Below are positions 34,522 to 44,095 of a DNA stretch of 64,000 nt, piece by piece (the stretch's first letter is position 1; every line of letters begins with the position of its first letter). The stretch is from Chloroflexus sp. MS-G (lineage in GTDB: Bacteria > Chloroflexota > Chloroflexia > Chloroflexales > Chloroflexaceae), in assembly GCF_000735195.1 (NCBI RefSeq), contig NZ_JPIM01000003.1, forward strand, positions 1-64,000, written 5' to 3'. A program made the translations under genes and the position numbers. The notes beneath the pieces were generated by a model. The model was not told where the DNA came from. It made no database searches and saw only the letters and a list, made by a program, of their open reading frames with translations.

Positions 34522-35909
34522 CAGCGACCAGCACGAATAATTTTCATCATCTCATCAACTCGAGTGACTTTGACCCTCGGTCGCCCCTGAGCTGCCCCCT
34601 GAGCCGTTTCATACGCATCGAGCCGTTGCCAATCAGCATAAGTCACAAAATCAATCCCGCGTTCGCGTAGCAGGTCGGCAATATCGTCGTTCTGGGGTGC
34701 GCCGGGTAAATTGGGTAGATCGGCCAGCATGCTGTTAACAGTTGCCACCGCATCCGGCTTGTTGGTCCCAATAACCCCCGAAGGACCACGTTTGATCCAG
34801 CCTACCACATATTCACCTGGTACCAGATCACCATTCGGAGCGGTCAGCACTCGTCCATCACGGTTGGGAATAGTGCCACTGGCTTCATCAAAGGGCACAC
34901 CGGGTAATGGTTCACCCCGATACCCGACCGAGCGGAGAACCATCCCGCAGCTCAATTCCTCGGTAATGCCGGTCCCGCGTGGACGCAAACTTCCATCGGC
35001 GGCCTGCACCAATTGATTGCGCTCAATAGTCACTCCCGTCACTCGTCCATTAGCGCCGTGGATCGCAATTGGCGAGACCAGGAAGCGCATCACAATGCGG
35101 CGTGGCGCGCCCGTAGCGCCACGAGCCGCATAGGCCCGCAACAGCTCCACATTCTTCGCTGCGGTCTTATCCTCGGCGAGCGCTGCTTCACTCAGCGGAT
35201 CAAGTTCAAGGTCGGCCGGGTCAACAATCACATCAACACCACGCAATTCACCAAACTCTTTTAGTTCAGGGTTAGTGAACGCAGCTTGTGCTGGCCCACG
35301 CCGTCCAAGCATAACCACTTCACGCACTTTGCTCTGTCGTAATGCAGTCAGAGCGTGGTCGGCAATGTCGGTTTTTGCCAGATCATCGGGATCGCTTACC
35401 AGAATGCGTGTAACGTCCATTGCCACATTCCCATTCCCGACGACCACAACTCGTTCGACGTTCAAGTCTACTTTCAGATCGCGATAGTCGGGACGACCGT
35501 TGTACCATCCCACAAAGGCAGTTGCCGGCATACTGCCGAAGAGGTCTTCACCGGGAATGCCCATCCGGCGATCCGACTGAGCACCGACTGCATAGACGAT
35601 CTGGTCATAGCGAGCACGCAAATCAGCGTGTGTAATATCAACGCCAAAAGTCACATTTCCAAAGTAGCGCACACTGCTGTGAGCCGCCAGCTTGTCATAG
35701 ACGCGGGTTACGGCTTTAATCGATTGATGATCAGGGGCTACCCCCTCGCGTACCAGACCGTAAGGGGTTGGGAAACGATTAAAGATATCGATCTGGCAGA
35801 CGAGATTCTTCTGCTTGAGGAGGGCCTCAACGGTGTAAAAACCAGCCGGGCCGGCGCCGATGATTGCTACACGCAGCGGGCGCTGTGCGCTTCCAAGGGG
35901 TTCACTCAC
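34521..35909 (-). CDS. FprA-type ferredoxin/adrenodoxin-NADP reductase (GTG start)
   Basis: 462 residues from GTG 35909, with AAAGGAG six bases upstream; the longer frame to 35978 is not needed. FAD motif VAIIGAGPAGFYTVEALL near 14-31, then FNRFPTPYGLVREGVAPDH, the typical FprA/adrenodoxin-reductase signature, and the NADP-binding motif VVVVGNGNVAMDVTRIL near 155. GYRGEPLPGVPFDE and the late PGEYVVGWIKRGPSGVIGTNK complete the family pattern. It moves electrons between NADPH and a ferredoxin or similar small carrier. Confidence 0.9.
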   Translation of the reverse strand: MSEPLGSAQRPLRVAIIGAGPAGFYTVEALLKQKNLVCQIDIFNRFPTPYGLVREGVAPDHQSIKAVTRVYDKLAAHSSVRYFGNVTFGVDITHADLRARYDQIVYAVGAQSDRRMGIPGEDLFGSMPATAFVGWYNGRPDYRDLKVDLNVERVVVVGNGNVAMDVTRILVSDPDDLAKTDIADHALTALRQSKVREVVMLGRRGPAQAAFTNPELKEFGELRGVDVIVDPADLELDPLSEAALAEDKTAAKNVELLRAYAARGATGAPRRIVMRFLVSPIAIHGANGRVTGVTIERNQLVQAADGSLRPRGTGITEELSCGMVLRSVGYRGEPLPGVPFDEASGTIPNRDGRVLTAPNGDLVPGEYVVGWIKRGPSGVIGTNKPDAVATVNSMLADLPNLPGAPQNDDIADLLRERGIDFVTYADWQRLDAYETAQGAAQGRPRVKVTRVDEMMKIIRAGR

Positions 35910-36363
35910 GGTGTACTCCTTTGCTGTCGTTTTGTTATGCTCTTCCTGATTGTGATTTACTGCACAGATTGGAAGCAATGTACCACGTATGTTACGTCAT
36001 GTCAAATGATGCACATGAGCCGTAGAACGTTTCAACATGTCTACCTTGCCAGCACTGAGAAGGATGGCAAGGAATATTCTGATCTGTCAGCAGCGTGTGT
36101 GAAGATGCGCCGCTTCTCGTTCCGCCAGTGGTGTGGGGCCACGTGCCTGTTGCCTAGCCGGTCATGTTCTTTACCGCATTGGAAAGGGGGCGTTCTCGCC
36201 AGCCCCTCTTGCATGGAAGCGATGGTATCCCGATATACGACAAACGATAGTTCAATGCCATGCTTTACATGACAAACGCCAGCGGTCCGCTTTCCCAGCC
36301 ACGAGAGGTCTGGAAATGTTGAAAACCGCTGGCGAATGTTGAGTGTCCAGCACTGCTGAACCG
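35910..36363. other. 454-base spacer with a repeat copy and a long inverted repeat
   Basis: Holds the 36101-36178 repeat copy and an inverted repeat CGCCAGCGGT (36277-36286)/ACCGCTGGCG (36325-36334) with 38 bases between. A 305-codon frame that covers this region and the opposite strand of fprA is a shadow. Confidence 0.5.
36101..36178. repeat. dispersed repeat segment (copy 2)
   Basis: Partner of the segment at 17866-17940; see that entry. Confidence 0.45.
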
Positions 36364-36615
36364 TTACATCCCCACAATACCCATCCCGCCGCGACCGGCG
36401 CGACGGATGCGCTCTATCGTTGACCAACGCGGTGGAACCGGTGTACGCATCGGTGGCATCCCCTGTGCGATCAGACGCATCGAGTCTTGCCAGCGTGTCG
36501 TCGATGCAGGTTGGTCGTTGATTGCAACTTCCTCTTCGGTCAGCAACGTCATAATTGCGGCCACTGCTGCCGCAGCCTCTTCTGCAGAGGGAGAACCTGT
36601 TGTTGTGAACTGCAT
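36364..36615 (-). CDS. small protein resembling acyl-CoA carboxylase epsilon subunits
   Basis: 83 residues. An acidic helix SAEEAAAAVAAIMTLLTEEE is followed by a Trp-containing linker (TTRWQDSMRLIAQGM) and a basic Gly-rich end (IRRAGRGGMGIVGM). Actinobacterial AccE/PccE epsilon subunits have the same plan of an EE..A.VA helix and a short SRW-like linker, and assemble carboxylase complexes. No carboxylase gene is adjacent, so this is a weak inference. It could be an orphan of unknown role. It lies 24 bases downstream of gatD's stop, on the same strand. Confidence 0.5.
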   Translation of the reverse strand: MQFTTTGSPSAEEAAAAVAAIMTLLTEEEVAINDQPASTTRWQDSMRLIAQGMPPMRTPVPPRWSTIERIRRAGRGGMGIVGM

Positions 36616-36639
36616 CGGTTTACCTCTTCTGTAGGTGAA

Positions 36640-37392
36640 TTACCGGCGTGACAGCAAACGTTGTACCATAACGCGCTGGGCTGTAAGCTCACGTTCGGCA
36701 GGTAACGGAGCTAGTTCAACCTGTGTGCCGTACCGTCGCCGTAGAGCCAGTTCGATTAAATGATCGGTCAGTTGAGGATTTTTAGGTAACAAGGCACCAT
36801 GAAGATAACAGCCAAAGGTGTTGCGATAGATGGCACCACCCTTACGATCCTGACCGTTATCACCATAGCCAACCAATACACGTCCTAACGGTTGTACACC
36901 AGGGCCGTGAAAGGTGCGGCCACTGTGATTCTCGAAGCCGACCAATTGCCACGGCCCCTTCCCCAGATCGACCTCAATCACAATATTACCAATCATACGA
37001 CGTTTACCGGCAATAGTGTAAACATCAAGCACACCCAGGCCAGGTAAGCGCTCGCCGGTATGGGTAAGAAAGTAATGGCCCAGCAATTGATAACCGCCAC
37101 AGATCGCCAGTACCACCAGATCAGCGGCAATCGCTGCCCGCAACCCTGGTCCCTGGCGCTCGATCAAATCGCTGGCTATCAATGCCTGACCACTATCCTG
37201 ACCACCACCGAAAAACGCCAGGTCCATTGTCTGCCAGTCAACGGTGTCGCCGGGATTGACCGGTATGACCTCAAGCGCAATATGACGGCGTTGACACCGT
37301 TGACGGAGGGCAATGATGTTTCCGCGATCACCGTACACGTTCATGTGATCTGGATAGAGATGGGCCAGTCGCAGGGTCAGTTGCATATTCAC
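36640..37392 (-). CDS. gatD: lipid II isoglutaminyl synthase glutaminase subunit (GatD family)
   Basis: 250 residues. GTG 37392 overlaps the proA stop as GTGA; ATG 37386 is an alternative start two codons on. Class I glutaminase with Cys98 in [11 protein letters not shown] and the GatD signature [16 protein letters not shown] near 200, whose His is catalytic. [13 protein letters not shown] and [10 protein letters not shown] are typical. With MurT it amidates the glutamate of lipid II. MurT is not in the window, and CobB/CobQ-like relatives are an alternative, but the LLPKNP motif favours GatD. Confidence 0.82.
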   Translation of the reverse strand: MNMQLTLRLAHLYPDHMNVYGDRGNIIALRQRCQRRHIALEVIPVNPGDTVDWQTMDLAFFGGGQDSGQALIASDLIERQGPGLRAAIAADLVVLAICGGYQLLGHYFLTHTGERLPGLGVLDVYTIAGKRRMIGNIVIEVDLGKGPWQLVGFENHSGRTFHGPGVQPLGRVLVGYGDNGQDRKGGAIYRNTFGCYLHGALLPKNPQLTDHLIELALRRRYGTQVELAPLPAERELTAQRVMVQRLLSRR

Positions 37393-38657
37393 GCTCGCAC
37401 GAGATAATCACCTTCGCCGATCCAGGTGTAGGTGGTGAGCTCGCGTAACCCCATTGGGCCACGGGCGTGCAAGCGATTAGTCGAAATCGCTACTTCTGCA
37501 CCCAGGCCAAATTGACCACCATCGTTAAAGCGTGTGCTGGCATTAACAAAAACGGCAGTAGCGTCAACTTCACGGGTGAAACGTTTGGCACTGACCGGGT
37601 CACCGGTTAGAATAGCCTCTGAATGACCACCGTAGAGGGCAATGTGATCGAGCGCCTCATCGATACTGCCAACAATCTTGATAGCAACAATCAACGCCAG
37701 GAACTCACAACCAAAATCGGTTGGGCTGGCCGGTTTTACATTCCAGCTTTCGTGACCAGGGGCATCAGTCAGAATCGCCAATGCTTCGAGGTCACAACGC
37801 ATTTCAACGCCATGTTGCGCGAGTGCGGCCGCGACCATTGGTAAAAAGACCGGTGCGGCATCACGGTGCACAAGCAAGGTATCGAGCGCATTACAGGCCC
37901 CTGGTCGTTGCACCTTTGCATTAACGATAACCGGTACGGCACGGGCGAAATTCGCACTTGGTTCGACGTAGATGTGACTGACACCCATACCACCGACAAT
38001 CACAGGAACTGTAGCATTCTCAACACAGAAGCGGTGCAAACTGGCACCACCACGCGGAATAATCATATCAACGTAGCGATCAAGTCGTAACAACTGCCGT
38101 ACTAGCTCACGATCAGGATCGGTGATACTTTGTACCGCGAATGACGGTAATCCGGCCTGTTCCAAAGCCGATGCAATAACCCTCGTCGTTACCGCAACAC
38201 TCCGAGCAATATCGCTGCCACCACGTAAAATAACGGCGTTACCGGCTTTCAGGCACAGTGAAGCAATATCAATCGTAACGTTGGGGCGAGCTTCATAGAT
38301 TGCGCCAATTACCCCAATTGGAACGCGCCGCTTATAAAGTCGCAAACCTGATGGGAGTTCACGTTGATCGAAGATTTCACCGACAGGATCAGGCAAAGCG
38401 GCAACATTGCGGCAATCCTTGGCAATGGTCGCCAGCCGCGATGGGTTGAGCAGCATTCGATCAATGATTGCCGGAGGAGTACCGGCTTTCTCGGCATCGG
38501 CAACATCAGCGGCGTTAGCTTCAAGAATCTCCTGTTGCTGTGCCAATAACCCATCAGCAATTGCATGCAATGCCGCATTTTTTTGTTCAGTTGATAATTT
38601 TGCCAATGCACGGGCTGCCGTTTTGGCCCGCCGCCCGATCATCTCCAGGTCAATCAT
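37389..38657 (-). CDS. proA: gamma-glutamyl phosphate reductase
   Basis: 422 residues from ATG 38657, with GGGGGAGG eight bases upstream. An ALDH-like fold with the ProA signature [17 protein letters not shown] (about 108), the catalytic Cys in [14 protein letters not shown] (about 255), and [20 protein letters not shown] near 385. Second step of proline synthesis from glutamate. No proB is adjacent, which is unusual; gatD follows by overlap. Confidence 0.95.
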   Translation of the reverse strand: MIDLEMIGRRAKTAARALAKLSTEQKNAALHAIADGLLAQQQEILEANAADVADAEKAGTPPAIIDRMLLNPSRLATIAKDCRNVAALPDPVGEIFDQRELPSGLRLYKRRVPIGVIGAIYEARPNVTIDIASLCLKAGNAVILRGGSDIARSVAVTTRVIASALEQAGLPSFAVQSITDPDRELVRQLLRLDRYVDMIIPRGGASLHRFCVENATVPVIVGGMGVSHIYVEPSANFARAVPVIVNAKVQRPGACNALDTLLVHRDAAPVFLPMVAAALAQHGVEMRCDLEALAILTDAPGHESWNVKPASPTDFGCEFLALIVAIKIVGSIDEALDHIALYGGHSEAILTGDPVSAKRFTREVDATAVFVNASTRFNDGGQFGLGAEVAISTNRLHARGPMGLRELTTYTWIGEGDYLVRA

Positions 38658-38985
38658 GTTGGGAACCTCCCCCATCTTGTTCATCGTACCTGCGACGCTC
38701 TACTTCCAGGTAGTTACGGGCTCGTTCAAAGCGATCTTGCAGCTCACCGTGTCGGTACGCTTGCCAGAGAAACCAAACGGCTGCCAGGGTCAGGCCACCG
38801 CCAATTACCATGAACGGTACCAGAGCTGCTGAAAAGAGATTAGAAGTGGCAATGACCAGCATCGCGGCTGCACCCAGAGCAAATGCTCGGCGACGGCGTG
38901 AACCAGCGGTGCTGCGTCGGTATTGATCAACGAGCAGGACACCGAGAATAAATGCCACAATTGCACGAATGATTTCAAGGCCCAT
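38650..38985 (-). CDS. small membrane protein, unknown
   Basis: 111 residues from ATG 38985 ([16 protein letters not shown]); ATG 39015 is possible. Three hydrophobic segments (about 5-20, 35-50, 53-72) and a charged helical C-terminus ([17 protein letters not shown]). Eight bases overlap the proA start, so it is likely the first gene of a proA-gatD transcript. No known family. Confidence 0.6.
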   Translation of the reverse strand: MGLEIIRAIVAFILGVLLVDQYRRSTAGSRRRRAFALGAAAMLVIATSNLFSAALVPFMVIGGGLTLAAVWFLWQAYRHGELQDRFERARNYLEVERRRYDEQDGGGSQHD

Positions 38986-39075
38986 ACTGATTCCGTGGTT
39001 TGTTATTTGTTGCATTGTACCACGAACGAACGCTAGGGTTGTGTCTGCATGGTTCGTTTTGAGATAGGAGGGGAG

Positions 39076-39270
39076 GGGGGAGGTTGGTTCCCTCACCTTC
39101 CCCCCACCCCCCTTCCTCTCCCGCGCTGCGGGAGAGGAAGGGGGGATGGCTACCCCCGCACCTTCCCTTTTGCCCCCTTGCCTCTTCTACAACGGGAGAG
39201 GAAGGGGGAAGTTGGTCCCCTCACCTTCCCCTTTGCCCCCTTCCTCTTCTACAACGGGAGAGAAAGGGGG
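39076..39270. repeat. three tandem hairpin units, period about 62-70
   Basis: Each unit has GGTTGGTCCC-like, CACCTTCCCC, a C-rich arm, then GGGAGAGGAAGGGGG. Unit 1 (39076-39145) contains a perfect 18-bp stem (39107-39124 with 39128-39145, loop GCT). Unit 2 ends near 39207 and unit 3 near 39270; both carry CTTCTACAACGGGAGAG in the loop. Strand-biased C-rich and G-rich runs are visible. Confidence 0.8.
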
Positions 39271-39284
39271 GTGGGTGGCTCCTT

Positions 39285-39350
39285 CTCACGCGATGGTCGC
39301 ACAGGTACGGTACGTGCCCAATGAGAAAGCTGAGTTTCTGATCACCCTCT
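39285..39350. repeat. conserved segment next to the hairpin units (copy 1)
   Basis: CACGCGATGGTCGCACAGGT, then ACGGTACGTGCCCAATGA and TTTCTGATCA. The same order occurs at 62750-62815 after the hairpin there. Confidence 0.6.
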
Positions 39351-39415
39351 GCGACAATCGGAACCAGATGCACTCTAAACTCACAGTTGTGGTACTATGC
39401 AATAATAAGGCAGTG

Positions 39416-39442
39416 ATGCCCGTCGCCGTGACGGGCATTTTT
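39416..39442 (+). terminator. intrinsic terminator upstream of the malic enzyme
   Basis: Perfect 9-bp stem ATGCCCGTC (39416-39424) with GACGGGCAT (39430-39438), 5-base loop, and TTTTT from 39438. It ends 32 bases before the malic enzyme ATG. No plus-strand gene precedes it, so it may be an attenuator in the malic enzyme leader or stop read-in from the repeat region. Confidence 0.8.
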
Positions 39443-39474
39443 GTGTATTTCATCCAGAATAAGAGGTGAAGGTT

Positions 39475-40893
39475 ATGTCGGTTGGGGTGGCTTATACGCT
39501 GACCTTGCGTTGTCAAATTGAAAACCGTCCGGGGATGCTTGGACGATTAACAACCTTAATTGGCGAGGTCGGTGGTGACATTGGTGCGATTGATATTGTG
39601 CGTGCCGAGCGTAACATCATAGTGCGCGACATTACCGTGCGCGTACAAGATGAGCAGCACGGCGAACAATTGGTAGCAGCAATCAATTCGTTGCAAAACA
39701 TCAAAGTGCTTCAGGTAAGCGACCGTGTCTTTCTCACGCACCTTGGCGGTAAGTTAGCCACCCAGAGTCGGGTACCTCTCAAGACACGCGATGATCTTTC
39801 GCTGGCCTACACGCCGGGCGTTGCGCGTGTTTGTCGGGCTATTGCCGACGATCCCGAAAAAGTTTACTCACTGACATGGAAGGGTAACAGTGTCGCTGTG
39901 GTCAGTGACGGTTCGGCTATTCTTGGTCTTGGCAATCTAGGCCCAGAAGCTGCTATGCCGGTGATGGAGGGCAAAGCAATCCTTTTCAAAGAGCTAGCCA
40001 ATATTGATGCGGTACCAATCTGTCTGCGCTCGCAAGACCCTGATGTGATTGTACAAACGGTCGAACAGATTGCGCCGAGCTTTGGTGGAATTAATCTGGA
40101 AGACATTGCCGCGCCCAATTGTTTTATTGTCGAAGGACGGCTGGAAGAGAGTCTTGATCTGCCGGTGATGCACGATGATCAGCACGGTACTGCTGTTGTG
40201 GTATTGGCTGCTTTGCGTAATGCGTTGCGAATCGTTGGCAAGCGGCTGAACGATGTACGAGTGGTTGTTAACGGTGTTGGCGCAGCTGGGACCGCGATTA
40301 TCCGTACCCTGATTGAAGCCGGGATTGGGGAAATCACGGCGGTTGATCGGTTTGGGATTCTGGTTGAGGACGATTACGCACGACAGACGCCGATGCAGCG
40401 AATCATTGCCTCGCAGACCAATCGTGATCGACGGCGTGGTAATCTGGCGGTGGCGCTTCAGGGGGCTGATGTGTTTATTGGGGTTTCACGTGGCAATATT
40501 CTCACACCTGATCACATAACAGCAATGGCAAGCGATCCAATCGTGTTTGCGCTGGCAAACCCCATTCCCGAAGGTGATCCCGATATGCTCCGTCAGTATG
40601 CGCGCGTGGTTGCTACCGGACGCAGTGATCAGCCTAATCAAATAAACAACGTCTTGAGTTTCCCTGGCATCTTCCGCGGCGCACTTGATGTACACGCTCG
40701 CCGAATTACCTCAGCGATGCGTTTAGCTGCGGCTGATGCTCTGGCCACGGTGATCCCACCTGAAGAGATGAACGAAGATTACATTGTGCCCAGCGTGTTC
40801 AATCGTCAGATTGTACCGACAGTCGCCGCTGCGGTTGCTCAGGCAGCAATTGCCGATGGTGTGGCCCGTCGCAAATATATGCCGGGTGATTGA
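39475..40893 (+). CDS. NAD(P)-dependent malic enzyme with N-terminal ACT domain
   Basis: 472 residues from ATG 39475; GAGGTGAAGG precedes it, and a GTG three codons earlier is less likely. An ACT regulatory domain (about 1-80, CQIENRPGMLGRLTTLIGE) precedes the malic enzyme core. Catalytic Tyr in SLAYTPGVA near 109, Lys in VMEGKAILFKELANIDAVP near 168, metal-binding LEDIAAPNCF and MHDDQHGTAVV, and the nucleotide motif VVNGVGAAGTAI near 265. It converts malate to pyruvate, and the ACT domain suggests control by a small ligand. An intrinsic terminator stands just before it. Confidence 0.93.
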   Translation: MSVGVAYTLTLRCQIENRPGMLGRLTTLIGEVGGDIGAIDIVRAERNIIVRDITVRVQDEQHGEQLVAAINSLQNIKVLQVSDRVFLTHLGGKLATQSRVPLKTRDDLSLAYTPGVARVCRAIADDPEKVYSLTWKGNSVAVVSDGSAILGLGNLGPEAAMPVMEGKAILFKELANIDAVPICLRSQDPDVIVQTVEQIAPSFGGINLEDIAAPNCFIVEGRLEESLDLPVMHDDQHGTAVVVLAALRNALRIVGKRLNDVRVVVNGVGAAGTAIIRTLIEAGIGEITAVDRFGILVEDDYARQTPMQRIIASQTNRDRRRGNLAVALQGADVFIGVSRGNILTPDHITAMASDPIVFALANPIPEGDPDMLRQYARVVATGRSDQPNQINNVLSFPGIFRGALDVHARRITSAMRLAAADALATVIPPEEMNEDYIVPSVFNRQIVPTVAAAVAQAAIADGVARRKYMPGD

Positions 40894-40895
40894 AT

Positions 40896-41735
40896 TCAAG
40901 GGGCAGGTTGAGCTTCAGTGTTTATGCTGAGCCAAACCCGCCACTGTGCTTCGAGGGTAGAGAGATCAACACCGTAGACCTCTTGATAAGCGGCACTGCC
41001 AACGTCGTCAGCGCCGCTCTGATAAAGTCTGTCAAAGGCGTCTCGTCCATACGTCTTGAGCAGGTATTCGACAAAGCAGGCCCACTGGTAGTAGAGGGTG
41101 TTCATTTCATCTGCGGACCGACCACGATGATTGCTTACCAGTGGCAAAGTTGCATAACCGCTCAGGAAGGTGCGGAAGTCTGGTTGACTCCCCAGCCAGT
41201 AGTAACCTGCGCCCCAGGTTGCCCAGCCTTCAAGCAAGATAGGATCACTTCGCAGGTGTGCAGGACCGTAGTGGTCGTGAGCCAGTTGATGTACAAACTC
41301 ATGAGCGAGGATGGCAACGGCGCGAGACAGCGGCAGGTTAGCACAAGTAAACACTTGAACTTCGCGAATATCAGTGTAGGCAACGCCATGCAATGCGCAA
41401 TCCGGGCTAGCAGTAATGACGACGGTGATTGGCCCGTTGAGTCGGGTTGCAGTACGGACACTCACATACGCCAGTGCTGTGTAAAGTTCGGCAGTTATTG
41501 CGTTGATGCTCACATCGTCCGGTACGGCGTGCGATCCTACCCTGATTCGTAAGAGTTCATTACTTGTCGGTTGTACCGTATCATCACTGCGTGCTGGAAT
41601 GTTCCCAACCGGGTTGAGATCACCGACTAGCCGGCCCAGTTTCGGTGGCTGGTTCATCTGCATGAACACAATCAGCGTCGCCAGCATTGTTATACTCAGT
41701 ACTGCCAGCCAATGGATTTTTAGTTCCCGATCCAT
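40896..41735 (-). CDS. membrane-anchored gluzincin-type metallopeptidase-like protein
   Basis: 279 residues. An N-terminal anchor (about 8-27, IHWLAVLSITMLATLIVFM) exports the rest. HEFVHQLAHDHYG (HExxH zinc motif) near 150 is followed by a candidate third ligand Glu in LLEGWATW near 177, the gluzincin arrangement seen in 'peptidase MA-like' proteins. Substrate unknown. Only two bases separate its stop from the malic enzyme stop on the other strand, and it is 23 bases downstream of the next metallopeptidase-like gene, with which it probably shares a transcript. Confidence 0.75.
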   Translation of the reverse strand: MDRELKIHWLAVLSITMLATLIVFMQMNQPPKLGRLVGDLNPVGNIPARSDDTVQPTSNELLRIRVGSHAVPDDVSINAITAELYTALAYVSVRTATRLNGPITVVITASPDCALHGVAYTDIREVQVFTCANLPLSRAVAILAHEFVHQLAHDHYGPAHLRSDPILLEGWATWGAGYYWLGSQPDFRTFLSGYATLPLVSNHRGRSADEMNTLYYQWACFVEYLLKTYGRDAFDRLYQSGADDVGSAAYQEVYGVDLSTLEAQWRVWLSINTEAQPAP

Positions 41736-41758
41736 TCCAGCCCCGCCTTACGATCCCA

Positions 41759-43765
41759 TTATTCCGCGCAGCTCACCTCATATTGTGACCGTTCACTACT
41801 GTGCGGCGTAGCCGCAATGACAATCAACACACCTTGCTCGTTGGAGTTGAGCGTTGCAGTAGCGGTACCGTCGGCGTCTGGCACAAGTGCTTCCACCGTG
41901 ATACGACCGTCGGAAGCCGTGCGTACCAGTCGTAATTCCCACAGTTGAGGCAAATCACCGTCTATCCGTACAAAACCGGCAGCCTCCCAGTCTCCGGTAC
42001 CAGATTCTACATCATCGCGAAACCCAATTTCGGGAATAGCGATATTATCGATCAACATACCTGGTGCATGCACGCCCTGATCGTTAATTGACCAGAAACG
42101 TAACAGAATTGCTTGGCCCGCAAAGGGGGTAAGATCCATCTGCTCAGTCACCCAGAGACCACGTAGACCATCCTCCAGATTTGCGTCCGGTCGTCCCGAT
42201 ACGCCGGTCAGCCCATGACCGTAATTGACCCCCTGCGGATCGTAGTCGGTTGTCCACTTGCCGGGCAGTGTCTCCCAGGTTTGCCCCCCGTCAGTTGAGA
42301 CAGTCACGAAGGCGTAATCGTAATCATCCTCAATCTCAAACCAGGTATCGAATGTGAGCGTTGCCGAGCTTACGTTGCGTAGATCAACGACCCGCGTCAG
42401 GGTCGCAATACTGTCATCGCCACGGTTGCTCCACCAGGCGTAGCGCCCACGTGGCATCTGACCCGCAATACGCACCGTCTGATCGCCTCGAAATATGACT
42501 GTTCGCGTCTTGCGGGGAAGAGCGAGATAATCGATCCCAAATTGAACAACGTCATCACGATAGAGATTGCCAATCGGTGTCGGTCGTACTTTACGCGGGA
42601 GCAGATTGGATAGCTCAGTGCCGGTATCGTAGGTATATCGCCCATCGCCAACCCGTGGATCATTGATCAGGTTCGCAACGGCCCAGTCGGCGACGATCTG
42701 ACGGAAATGACCAATATCAGGGCGTACTTTGGCCGCTAACTCGACAAATGCTTCCAAATTATTACCGGCATCAGCCCGAATCAGAGGGCGTAACTGCTCT
42801 TTACCGGCATATTGAGCGTAGATGTAGCGCATGAAGAGGTGCGCTGCACCGTAATGTACACCTGACTGACCGGGTGCAAATCCCCAACCGGTCAACTGAA
42901 TATCAGTGTTGCGCAGGTAAAGCGGAATAAAGCCCTCGCTCTGGAATCCGTTCAAGTCTTCCGAAAGCTGTGACATTCCTTCATTGAACCAGAGCGCACT
43001 GCCGGGTTGTTCATTCTGATGGATCATGTGTTGGAACTCGTGAGCTAGCACATCGAGATAGGTATCACTATCAAATGGCATCAGATCGATGTTCATAAAA
43101 AACATCTCACGCTCGTTGCTGTAGCGATTGACCTGGCGGGGAAGCGAGTCGCTCGATGAGTAGTAGCCAAGAATCTGCTTGCTCCGCTCGACGGCATTGA
43201 GAATAGTGATTCGGTTATCACCATCAACACCAGGTTGAATTTCGCTGCCGAAAATCTCGCGTGTGCGCGGGTAGATCTCCCTTTCAAAAGTACGGGCAGC
43301 CCGCTCAAGCGCAGCCTGATTGTAGGGTACACCAACTTCGACATACATCAGCACCACCGGCCCAGCGTAGCGCAATTCGGCAGTAATCTCGTATTGAGTG
43401 TCGGTACCGAAATCGGTGACAAAAAACGTGCGACGCTCGCCAACCTGTACCTCGAGCGGTTCAGTTCGCGCCACATTCGGACACTCATCAGGTGCTGGTC
43501 GGCAGCTTCCGAGTTGTCGTGCCAGCTCTATCTGATCACGCGGCAGACGCCTGGCTGCGTCGAGCAAGGCGATCTCGTCGATCTGAGAAGAGGGTTCGGG
43601 AGTGCTCTCTGCTACAGCGGTGGACGGACGGGGAGGGGCATTCGTCGAGCCGACAACCGGTTTCGATACGGCAGTAGGTGTTACCGGCGCAGAATCACCC
43701 GGTGCCATACAACCTACCAGTGCCAGGAGGATGAGAAGAAGGGAGCTGAGGAGATTGCGTTTCAT
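41759..43765 (-). CDS. lipoprotein metallopeptidase with immune-inhibitor-A-like C-terminus
   Basis: 668 residues. Lipobox LALVGC with lipidated Cys19, then a Thr/Pro/Ser-rich linker to about 62. The catalytic HEFQHMIHQNE (HExxH) near 242 is followed by WFNEGMSQLSEDL with the third ligand Glu, as in M6/MA-clan peptidases. C-terminal half: beta-rich domain with FDTWFEIEDDYDYAFVTVS and STDGGQTWETLPG, typical of immune inhibitor A relatives, and a LRFWSINDQG motif. It sits on the outer face of the membrane and probably degrades extracellular protein. Its neighbour at 40896 is a smaller gluzincin. Confidence 0.82.
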   Translation of the reverse strand: MKRNLLSSLLLILLALVGCMAPGDSAPVTPTAVSKPVVGSTNAPPRPSTAVAESTPEPSSQIDEIALLDAARRLPRDQIELARQLGSCRPAPDECPNVARTEPLEVQVGERRTFFVTDFGTDTQYEITAELRYAGPVVLMYVEVGVPYNQAALERAARTFEREIYPRTREIFGSEIQPGVDGDNRITILNAVERSKQILGYYSSSDSLPRQVNRYSNEREMFFMNIDLMPFDSDTYLDVLAHEFQHMIHQNEQPGSALWFNEGMSQLSEDLNGFQSEGFIPLYLRNTDIQLTGWGFAPGQSGVHYGAAHLFMRYIYAQYAGKEQLRPLIRADAGNNLEAFVELAAKVRPDIGHFRQIVADWAVANLINDPRVGDGRYTYDTGTELSNLLPRKVRPTPIGNLYRDDVVQFGIDYLALPRKTRTVIFRGDQTVRIAGQMPRGRYAWWSNRGDDSIATLTRVVDLRNVSSATLTFDTWFEIEDDYDYAFVTVSTDGGQTWETLPGKWTTDYDPQGVNYGHGLTGVSGRPDANLEDGLRGLWVTEQMDLTPFAGQAILLRFWSINDQGVHAPGMLIDNIAIPEIGFRDDVESGTGDWEAAGFVRIDGDLPQLWELRLVRTASDGRITVEALVPDADGTATATLNSNEQGVLIVIAATPHSSERSQYEVSCAE

Positions 43766-44095
43766 AATATCGTTTATTCCTTATCAGAAGGATTGATGGG
43801 CAGGCAACCCTCGTCATAGGGGTTCACCATCATTATGGTTGATCTTTGCGCACAATGCAACCCACGTACTGCGGTGGAACGAGAGTGCAGCGCCATGCTG
43901 TCTCTTCATCGATTTCAACACCAAGTGGTATAGGATCGAGGACGAAGGTTATCTCGTCACTCGGCGTAAGTAGGTCGGTACATCTGCGATGCTCATCACA
44001 GGAAGCCAAAAACGGGCATCACTCGCCATTGAGTAATGCCCGTCGAAGGGGGAGGGGGGAGCTATCTATGTGAACGCGCTACATACTCCTGGCTA
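43766..44095. other. 330-base spacer
   Basis: Only the htpX terminator (44008-44043) is recognised. No gene seen. Confidence 0.5.
44008..44043 (-). terminator. intrinsic terminator of htpX
   Basis: On the minus strand ACGGGCAT-n-ACTC pairs with GAGT-n-ATGCCCGT (44012-44024 and 44031-44043) and is followed by five U (A-tract 44008-44012). The arm ATGCCCGT is the same as in the terminator at 39416. Confidence 0.8.

Noticed and set aside
35275..35487. Frames on the plus strand opposite the reductase, thiolase, pdxS and PHP genes
   Set aside because: High-GC coding DNA creates long shadow frames; the true genes have complete family motifs on the other strand.
35355..36272. 305-codon plus-strand open frame
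   Set aside because: Most of it is the reverse strand of the FprA-type reductase gene; no ribosome site or known motif.
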